Origin: Dryomyza anilis | Lineage: Eukaryota > Arthropoda > Insecta > Diptera > Dryomyzidae | NCBI GenBank assembly: GCA_951804985.1 | Contig: OX638132.1 | Location: 8,537,529 to 8,601,528 of the forward strand | Direction: 5' to 3' | DNA length: 64,000 nt | In this document: positions 56,435 to 64,000 of the stretch, one piece after another | Position numbering within the stretch: position 1 is the first letter of the stretch | How the letters are laid out: each line of letters opens with the position of its first letter | Translations under genes and position numbers: made by a program | Notes under the pieces: generated by a model | The model's database searches: none | What the model was told of the DNA's origin: nothing | What the model saw: only the letters and a program-made list of their open reading frames with translations

Positions 56435-57410
56435 GCTGCATTCTCAGCAACAGCGACAACAGCGACAACAGCAACGATTCAGTGCGATTTTCCATGTGTT
56501 GCGTGCAGCTTATACGCCCGAACCGCACTTCTTTAAGCCACTGACAATAAGTGAATAATAAGAAGTACTTATTTAAAAAACATAAAATTTAGCAAAAGTA
56601 CAAAAATATATATATATATAAATAAAATAAAAATCCACAAAGGAGCTAAGCCAATGCTGTTTAGTTGGCATGTGTGCGAAAACTAAGCCCTGCATGCTGT
56701 GGGAAAACTTTATTTTTGTGCAAAATAAGCGTAGTACGCATAAGTTTTGCACATATAATTGTTTTTCCCAAGTGCAACGGACAGACGGATATACCGACAG
56801 ACGCACAGTTCTATCGACCAACAACATTACATGGCTTTAATATCCGCTTAATGTGCAGCAGGGCAACAGCCGTCTGTCGGCACAACCCACCATTGACACA
56901 AACATTAATACAGAACCAAAAAATTGGTTAAGCTGGATTAAATTCAATTTTTAAAAGTTACAATTTTGTTAAACATTTAAATATAAAATATATTTTTTAT
57001 ACAAAAAAAATAATTTAATTGATTCAGAAATATATATTTGAATTCCAATATTTTTATATACTGGAAAAATTAAAATTAGTAAATACAGCAAATGTTTTGC
57101 TGATTGACAAACGATTACATTTGCTAAATCTTGAAATTTACAAATAGACATAAATAAACCAATCACAGAATGTTTTAATCTATTTGCAGTATCAATAAAC
57201 AACTGTTGTTAAACATATTCAAAAGTTTGTCAAATATACAATGTTTTCGTTGATTTAGTGAATGCACTAATTGCTAGTAAAACTAGTCAATAACTCGTCG
57301 GTTACTAGTTGGAAAATGCCTAGAAACCGAGCAGTTTAATGGGCTAGTTTCTGGTCGAAAAATGCGTGACAGTAACACGACAAGTGACTAGAAAAATTGG
57401 CTGGATACTG
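56435..57410. other. Unique non-coding DNA right of the inverted repeat
   Basis: It begins with a CAACAGCGACAACAGCGA triplet-like stretch. Frames on both strands near 56,600-56,930 contain CGGACAGACGGA-type sequence, perhaps an old mini-me trace. From about 57,060 AAATGTTTTGCTG motifs appear. Confidence 0.45.
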
Positions 57411-57782
57411 CACAGAAAAAAATATAGCAACCGATATTAATTGCATTCATTCTTCAATCCACCAATGACATTCACTAATTTAGTGAAAACATTTGCTTTT
57501 CTGCGTTAATTCAGCAATTCCGTTTGTTAGTATGAATATTTGTACGTCAATATAGCAAATAATTTAGTCGACGCAGTTTTAACAAATATAATTGCTGAAA
57601 TTACGCCGACTAATTAATTTGCTGCATTGACGTACAAGTATTCATAATAACAAATGAAATTGCTGATTTAACGAAGATTAGCAAATGTTAACATTAAATT
57701 AGTCAATTGCATTGCTGCATTGATTAATGATTTCAATTAAAATCGGTTGCTATATTTACGTCGATTATTTTTTTCTATGTGG
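57411..57782. mobile_element. Putative 370 bp inverted-repeat element
   Basis: The left end reads CACAGAAAAAAATATAGCAA then CCGATATTAATTG. The right end, read inward, is CACATAGAAAAAAATAAT, followed by an extra GCGTAAAT-like stretch and ATATAGCAACCGATTTTAAT. The interior is symmetric around GCAAAT/ATTTGC and GTCGACGC motifs. No target-site duplication is fixed. Confidence 0.55.
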
Positions 57783-57889
57783 AATGTGTACTGGTAAAAT
57801 TTGTTACTTGAGAAGTTATTTTTAATAAAATGTTTTAATTTTAATGACAAATTCTGTCAGAAATTTTAAGTTTTATTTTCCTTTAGCAA

Positions 57890-58352
57890 TTAATATATTT
57901 TAGTACAGTGTATATTATTTTTGACAAAAATATATTTTGCTGTATCTACAAAACTTTTTGCTGTATTCACAACAACTTTAGTTATGTATGCTTCGCATAG
58001 ATTTATACATTATAAGTAAATAACTAGATTAACCGAATATTTTGCAATTTAGTCAATTTTAATTATATTCGGTTGCATCAACTAATTGACAGTGCAAGGC
58101 TTTTACAATTAAAAGTTCTCATTAAATAAAAAACCAATTAGTTCAACTAAATGTTTTGCTGTAGCAATTAATATATTTGCTGTATGGACATAATATATAT
58201 CTTTTTTGCTGTATCTACAAAACTGTTTGCTGCATTAAATAAATAATTTGTTATATGTGCAATATAAAACGTTGCATAAATATTCAAATACTACATTATT
58301 TATTAGCTGTATCAATTAATGTTGTTTGTTAATTTTTTCTTTCTGTGCATTA
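57890..58352. repeat. Degenerate TTGCTGTATC-type repeats
   Basis: TTTTGCTGTATCTACAAAAC occurs twice (about 57,946 and 58,206). Shorter TTTGCTGTAT, TTGCTGCATT and TTAGCTGTATCAATTAATGT variants lie between. The region ends TTTTTTCTTTCTGTGCAT, which is the inverse of the CACAGAAAAAAA left end at 57,411, so the two may bound one larger element. Confidence 0.5.
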
Positions 58353-59111
58353 GCAGCGCAACACAATGCAGTCTCTTGTGTGTGGCTGTTGCTTTACGAG
58401 GTAATGGCGCAAAATTCACTGCGACCACTCGAGTGCCGCCAACCACTTCTCACTCCTGCGCCGCGTCACTTCATCCAGCACCGTTGGCGCCGCCACAATT
58501 CGGCGCGCTTGATGCAAACAAAAACAAGCCATTAATCTATGTTACTTTTACACATATTTCAAGCGTAGCAAATAATAAATTTGCAGGTGAAACTTTTTGG
58601 AAATTTATGGATTCAGTGCGCTGCACTGCACTGCACTGCACTGCACTGCGTTCTGTTTGTCTGTGTGTATGAGTCGCTTTGTGTGTGAGTCGCAATTGCA
58701 CTAGTGTGTATGTGTGTGTGGAGCAGCTTATAATCTGTGCGTCGCTGTTGGAAAAACTTATAGTCGTCGCCATCGGCTGCACTCTTATCGGCTACTATGT
58801 TGCGCTGTGAAAATATATATTTTTTTTATTTTTTGCTTTCAGTAAAGCTGCTTGCACAAATTACTTAATTATTTATTTCGCTGTCTGTCCGTACATCATT
58901 CGTCTATCAATGGCAGCAAGCACAGAAAGCAGTGGCGTATATAGAATTAGAAATTATCTTCATCTAACAAGGACTCATTCAAACGCAAAAGGCAAAAAAA
59001 AACACTAGTTTACATAAAAAATGGAAACCTATGTAAAATAACAACTGAAATGTTTTGGAAAATTAGATTTAAAAATTTTGCGATATTAACACGACGATTT
59101 TTACATTTACA
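58353..59111. other. Unique non-coding DNA with a CTGCA microsatellite
   Basis: GC-richer from 58,370 to 58,530 (CGCCGCGTCACTTCATCCAG), with a pentanucleotide CTGCA repeat of about six units at 58,621-58,649. Overlapping frames of 69-117 codons on plus look accidental. Host regulatory DNA is possible. Confidence 0.5.
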
Positions 59112-60296
59112 CGTTTTAATTTTCTTACGAAAAACGACACATTTAGAAAATGTTTCTTTAAAACGAGCATAAGTTTATTTTATCCACGAAAAGAAACAGT
59201 AAATTATTTGTGCCACGAAAAAAAAAATGATTCTCATTTTCTCCACGAACAGAAGCATAACTTCATCTTTCCCACGAATAGAAACACATTAACATTTTAT
59301 CTACGAACAAAAGCACATTTTTAATTTCACCACTAATAAAAGCATATATGTATTTTCGATACAGATATCCCAATAAAATGCTATTGATGAAGGTGGTAGT
59401 GTATTATGACCAAATTTGTTGATTTTTCATTGGTTTCCAGATGTGTCATTTTTTGATAAAACTGTTCCAAGGAGTGAATCTATTACTCCAGGTGCGTCAT
59501 TGGATCTTATTTTTATGAAGTTGTTCCAATGGGCATAGATACACTTCAGGTGCGAATTGGCCAGAACATACTTGCGTCATTGGACATTTTTTTTGTGGAA
59601 AAATATGTTCCTTTGGGATTTGGCCACAACCCACTTGCATGATTGAACATTTTTTTGGATAAATTTGTTCCATTGGGATTTGGTCAGAACCCACTTGTGT
59701 CATTGGACAATTTTTTGGACAGAATTTTCTTAAAAAATCTCCAATGACTCAAGTGGGTTCTGGCCAAAACCAAAAGGAACAAATTTTTCAAAAAAAAAAA
59801 AAAAATACCAATAACGCAAACAGGTTCTGCACAAATCCCAAAGGAACAAAATTCCAAAAAAAAGACCAACGACGCAAGTGGGTTCTGAACAAATCCCAAA
59901 GGAACAAATTTTTACAAAAAAAAAATGTCCAATGACGCAAGGTGGTTCTGGTCAAATCCCAAAAGAGCACAATTTTCCAAAAAAATCTATGACACAAGTG
60001 TGTTCTGACTAAATCACGAAGGATTACTGTTTTCCAACTATGTTTGCTCCTGTCCACAAAACAGTCTACTGGTAAAACTTTCTTGAAGAAATATATATGC
60101 TTTTATTCTTGGGGAAATGATAGATGTACTGTTTTTCGTAGCTAAATGTAAAAGTGTTTCTTTTCGTGCCGAAAAAACGTATATGCTTCTTTTCTTGGGC
60201 ATCATAAAGATGTGATTGTTTTCGTGGAGAAAATGAACTTATGCTTCATTTCGTAGTTAGAAAAAACGTGCTGTTTTTCGTAAGAAAATTGAAACG
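59112..60296. mobile_element. Foldback-like element with two mirrored minisatellites
   Basis: The ends TTTTAATTTTCTTACGAAAA (left) and, read inward, GTTTCAATTTTCTTACGAAA (right) are inverted repeats. Inside each end is a ~35-bp tandem array (CCACGAACAGAAGCAT type, 59,150-59,350 and inverted 60,085-60,280). Inside those lie ~60-bp arrays (CAACCCACTTG with GTTCCTTTGGGATTTGG, 59,440-59,725, inverted at 59,735-60,035). The order A-B-B'-A' is an exact mirror. The centre is near 59,730. No ORF and no clear target-site duplication. Confidence 0.8.
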
Positions 60297-61964
60297 GTCT
60301 TCTTAAGAGGGGTCGTACAGATGTTCAATTTTATTCTCTTTTCTTCAAAAAGTTGGTTACACTTGCTGAAAAAAAAAAATATCCAGCTTGAAACTATAGA
60401 TCTTATGGAAAGTTATATCAAATAAAGTCAATTAAGCGATATCGGTTAAAAAGCGCAAATTGTTATACGAAAACCAGAAATAAACCTATATCCAAAACCG
60501 ATATAAACAGTTTCGGTTTTATACCGATTTTAAATAAAATATATAAAGTATACAGAAAAAATGTATATTATTTATATAGAAGCTCTAAAATAAAAGACAA
60601 GTTTACTCTAAGGTTCTCAAAACAAAAAATTCTTGTTGTACAAAACAATCACATGTTTCGCAGAACGTCCAATCGTTTACTTTGTTATTGCTTTCTTCGA
60701 TTACTTGTGTAGCGGTAAATCGAGTAAAATAACAAACACACATAATTTGCATTTATTCTGCTGAGTTCACTTCATGGCTTTCGTAAGTGCAACATACAAA
60801 AATATGCGAATCCAATAACACAGTATTCGTGCTGGTGATTGTGTTCTTTAGGGATGTTCTGTTTGATATTATACTATGCAAGATATATTATGTAAAATAA
60901 GAAATATTTGTAATTTAGTGAAACAAACTTTTTGAAAAATTATTATTTGAAAATTTCTATTAAGAAATATTTTCAAATCAATTTTTGTCATCAGCGCGCT
61001 ATTTCACATAATCGATTGCTGTACACTAGTGTTATAAACTAGTGCAATTAAAAACAAAACGTATAATATTAAATTTGTAGTCAGCAACAGCTGCGACCAA
61101 CCATATTACGTTGTTTGTGTTTATTGCTGCTGCTGTTGTCTCTGTTTTCAACATTATTTAAAGTACATTATTATTTTTTTTTGTCTATATCGCTATTGAT
61201 TTTGTATATTCCTCCTCTTTTCAATATTAAATTAAATAATTTTTTATAATTGAACTGAATTATAATAAACGCAGTAATAATACATTTATATCGCTGAGTT
61301 TATTTTCGCCAACACACACAAATTGCCAACATCTGATTGAACTAATGATGTACAAAATTTAATCAGTTACCACAAATTAATTCGTATTTCATCATTCATT
61401 TATGTTTTATTTATGTAATATTTTAATTCCCTTTTAACTGAATTTTTAGCATAAATATTTATATGCAAAAACATTACAAAAATTGTTTTCAAACATATTA
61501 TAATAAAAAATGATAATTATAGAAGTACAAACAATCGATTAATATTACATAATGAAGTAGATTGTGTTGTCATTAAAATTAGTCGTTGAGTTATAGAAAA
61601 TTTTGTATTAATATCTATACACAAGCGATCTAATATAAGTACTCTAAGTAGTATTGAAAATAAAAAGCAAAATATTTTCTACATTATATCCATTTATCTC
61701 AATACATTTCCGGAATCTGTAAAGCCGCCTTTCGAAGCACTTTTTAGAATCAACTTTTTGGCGCTTCCGAATTTCAATATTCAAATCATTAATGATCTTC
61801 TCATTTGACCCAAAGATTCTTTCTGTAAATATTTACTGTCTGATCGGTTTTTGTTATCCTAAAATAATCGGGAGCGATGTCCGAAACATTTTCTTAAATT
61901 ATTTGTTTCGGTATCTACTTTTTGTTGAGAGTGTTTTAGGCTAAGTGTGAATAATTTTACTATC
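60297..61964. other. Unique AT-rich non-coding DNA
   Basis: No gene recognised. A weak trace of family E may lie at 60,900-61,045 (CAGCGCGCTATTTCACATAA; ACACTAGTGTTAT). A CAGCAACAGCTGCGACCAAC patch lies near 61,083. Confidence 0.45.
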
Positions 61965-62235
61965 TACTTGTAATACGATATCTAAAAAGGTAAGTGTGAT
62001 ATATAAAACTAATTTTATGTGGAATAATAAAAAAGGTTATTCGAAAATCGTTAGAATAAAATAAGGAAAATGATGCTAGACATAAAGAGAAGAAAATCGT
62101 TTAAAAAGATCGTTTAAGCTCTTTGCGCAACATCACAGGACCATCTTTTTTTTACTTTTAAAGGCTGTTCTAAGTTTTATAGCTCCTAGTTTCAGAAAGT
62201 CGACGCGGAGCGAAACAAAATATTTCTAAATTTTT
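61965..62235 (+). repeat. Dispersed repeat family G, copy 2
   Basis: It matches 39,690-40,030: AATACGATATCTAAA, GCTCTTTGCGCAACATCA, GGACCATCTT and AGAAAGTCGACGCGGAGCGA. It lies about 160 bp before the 5' end of Helitron copy H6. Confidence 0.65.
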
Positions 62236-62394
62236 CATACAAATTTTAATCACTTTGTTCCTAAAGTTTATAGTTATTTCGTAATAAATCACAGAATAAT
62301 TCCGGACGTTCACTATGAAAATTTGAACTACGATTTTTCTTAAAAACAATTTTATATTTGACAGGATTTATAAAGATTATCCTATCCTATCCTA

Positions 62395-63453
62395 TCTATA
62401 TATATAAAACTCTTGGTCCGTCTGTCAGTCGGTCTGTCTGTCTGCCTTTCTGTTTGTTCCAGCATCACGTCTAAACCGCTGAACCGATTTAACTGAAACT
62501 TTGGACCAGGATACTATGTAGTCCGGAGGGTGCCATAGAATATATATGGGCGGGATTGGACAAATGGGGCGTGGCACCTCCCATACAACCTAAACTTTCA
62601 AAACGACATAACTCACGGCACATACACAAGCTAAAAAGATGAAACAAAAAACTCAAATACAAAAAAAAATACAAAAGCAAAAACACAAAAGCAAAAATCA
62701 AACACAAAAACAAAAACAAAAGTAAAAGCAGAAAACTTAAGCAATAACTCAAAAACAACAGAAAAATAAAAAAAGGGTTGAAAACAAAATCAACCAGACT
62801 AAAATTCACCACACTAAAACTCACCACACTCAAAAACACCACACTTAAGTTCACCACACTAAAACTCACCACACTAAAATTCACCAAACTCAAATTCACC
62901 ACACTTAAACTCAACACAATAAAATTCACCACACTCAAATCCACCACACTCAAATCCACCACACTCAAATTCACCACACAAAAACTCACCACACTAAAAC
63001 TCAACACATTGAAACTCACCACACCAAAATTTACCATACTAAAATTCACCACACTAAAACTCACCACACTAAAATTCAACACACTCAAATTCACCACACT
63101 AAAACTCACCACACTAAAATTCAACACACTAAAACACACTACAATAAAATTCACCACACTTAAACTCACCACACCGAATCTCACCACACTAAAACTAACC
63201 ACACTAAAATTTCTACTGGGAAAAACTCTACGGGGAAGAATTCTACGGGAAAGAATTCTACGGGGAAGCACAGTCTGAGAAAAGTTGTTTTAGCGGAGAA
63301 TTAGTTTGGTTTCGGTTACTACATTTATAAAACCAATAAAAAAAGTCCACAGCAAAACACGGGTCCCTTATATAAATAATAAAAATGTTCTTTATATTAA
63401 TAAAATTGCTCCATATCCGTGCATTCACAAAATCTTTGCACGTGTCGTGCTAG
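62395..63453 (+). mobile_element. Non-autonomous Helitron, copy H6 (near complete, 1,059 bp)
   Basis: The 5' end is TCTATATATATAAAACTCTT, preceded by A. The order is a GTCTGTC tract; CAGCATCACGTCTAAACCGC; a GGGCGGGATTGG block; AAAAACACAAAAGC-type A-rich tracts; the 15-bp minisatellite ACCACACTAAAACTC (62,795-63,215, about 28 units); four TACGGGGAAGAATTC-type units; TTTAGCGGAGAATTAG; and TTGCTCCATATCCGTGCATT. The 3' end is hairpin GCACGTGTCGTGC directly continued by TAG then T. Compared with copies H3 and H4, ACGGGTCCAG is missing between hairpin and CTAG. The 260- and 166-codon frames on opposite strands are minisatellite translations. Confidence 0.88.
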
Positions 63454-63524
63454 TTATGAAATAAAGAGTGAAATACGAATCGAATTTCTAGACGATTTTA
63501 AAGTTTTTAATTTTTTTTTTATTT

Positions 63525-63770
63525 TTGGAATGGTTCTGTGTATGGAAATGAGCCAAATCGGTCACCTCCCATATAGGTGACTTTCATAGAACTATTTATG
63601 AACCAATAACTCGAAAACTATTCAAGTTATAGTTATAAAATTTAAAATGTATTGTTGAAATTCATTTAAAAATATGTTTTCCAAAAACGGACATGATTCG
63701 CCCTCAATTAATTTTTTTCATTATTTCCCGATTTATTATAGTGGAAATTTGAGTTGTAAATTGAAGGGCC
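63525..63770 (-). mobile_element. mini-me type element, copy G (middle fragment)
   Basis: On plus: ATGAGCCAAATCGGTCACCT, CCAATAACTCGAAAACTATT, AAAAACGGACATGATTCGCC and CATTATTTCCCGATTTATTA. These match the interior of copy E in the same orientation. Both termini are missing. Confidence 0.75.
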
Positions 63771-64000
63771 TGGTGCAAAAACGGGTCAAGTCCACATTTT
63801 TTCGAAATTAAGGTTTTGATGACATATGATAGCTTTATATATATCGCGTTGTTTCGTATATAAGTATATACATTGATTTACAACGATTTGAAAGTTTAAA
63901 CTCCGAATTAAAAATTAATGGAATCACTATAACTTTTACAATTGTGGGAAGATTCACAAATTTAAGATTCCAAATCCAGCGTTATTTCAAAGTTTTGAGC
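63771..64000. other. AT-rich non-coding DNA at window end
   Basis: No feature recognised. The window ends without a gene. Confidence 0.5.

Noticed and set aside
58319..58672. 117-codon ORF starting with a hydrophobic stretch, resembling a signal peptide
   Set aside because: It overlaps other frames of similar length, runs into the CTGCA microsatellite and resembles no protein I know.
62489..63278. Long open frames on both strands (260 and 166 codons) with pentapeptide repeats such as SVVSF and TTLKF
   Set aside because: A 15-bp repeat is a multiple of three, so any stop-free unit stays open in that frame on both strands. The same happens at 35.2-35.8, 39.06-39.44 and 46.26-46.7 kb. No start context, domain or conservation supports a protein.

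Overview
The window reads as non-coding, strongly AT-rich chromosomal DNA of a higher fly (Diptera, Schizophora). A tephritid fruit fly is my best guess, by inference. The evidence is the repeat content: mini-me type elements with GACA microsatellites, a tRNA-derived SINE, many short DNA transposons and MITEs, and a non-autonomous Helitron family. No intact cellular protein gene is recognisable. The long open frames are translations of simple repeats. The only recognisable coding sequence is a decayed Tc1/mariner transposase on the minus strand (42.56-43.63 kb). A 48-codon ORF behind an Inr-like motif (53.46-53.71 kb) and a 42-codon Ala/Gly-rich ORF (29.89 kb) are weak exon candidates. Long stretches of unique, somewhat GC-richer DNA (10.4, 13.6, 25.4, 29.7-31.1, 53.1-53.7, 58.4 kb) look like intron or intergenic host sequence between repeats.

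Layout. 0-9.5 kb: copies of a dispersed family (family C), a hAT-type element with a PIF/Harbinger-type MITE nested in it (both with target-site duplications), two local tandem duplications, a mini-me element, a SINE and a mariner MITE. 9.5-14.9 kb: mostly unique DNA with two more mini-me copies. 14.9-22.8 kb: a 5 kb foldback element made of inverted arrays of a ~193 bp repeat, flanked by an exact 9-bp duplication, next to 19-bp minisatellites. 23.7-34 kb: another minisatellite, Helitron and MITE fragments, and unique DNA. 34-47 kb: Helitrons, mini-me copies, a 1 kb palindromic TIR element and the mariner-like transposon. 47.8-51.1 kb: an inverted-ended element carrying mini-me and mariner-MITE sequence. 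51.2-56.4 kb: a second very large inverted repeat, with 19-bp minisatellites in both arms and a 1.4 kb unique centre. 59.1-60.3 kb: a third foldback, built of two minisatellites in mirror order. 62.4-63.45 kb: a complete Helitron copy.

The main theme is mobile or inverted structures whose arms or interiors are tandem repeats. Three separate foldback-like structures and a Helitron family with two internal minisatellites occur within 64 kb. The best-supported novel object is the 15,389-20,430 foldback element. The mariner-like parent and its MITEs (9.4, 32.3, 48.8 kb) form a second coherent system. All similarities were judged by eye; identities, copy numbers and family names need alignment.
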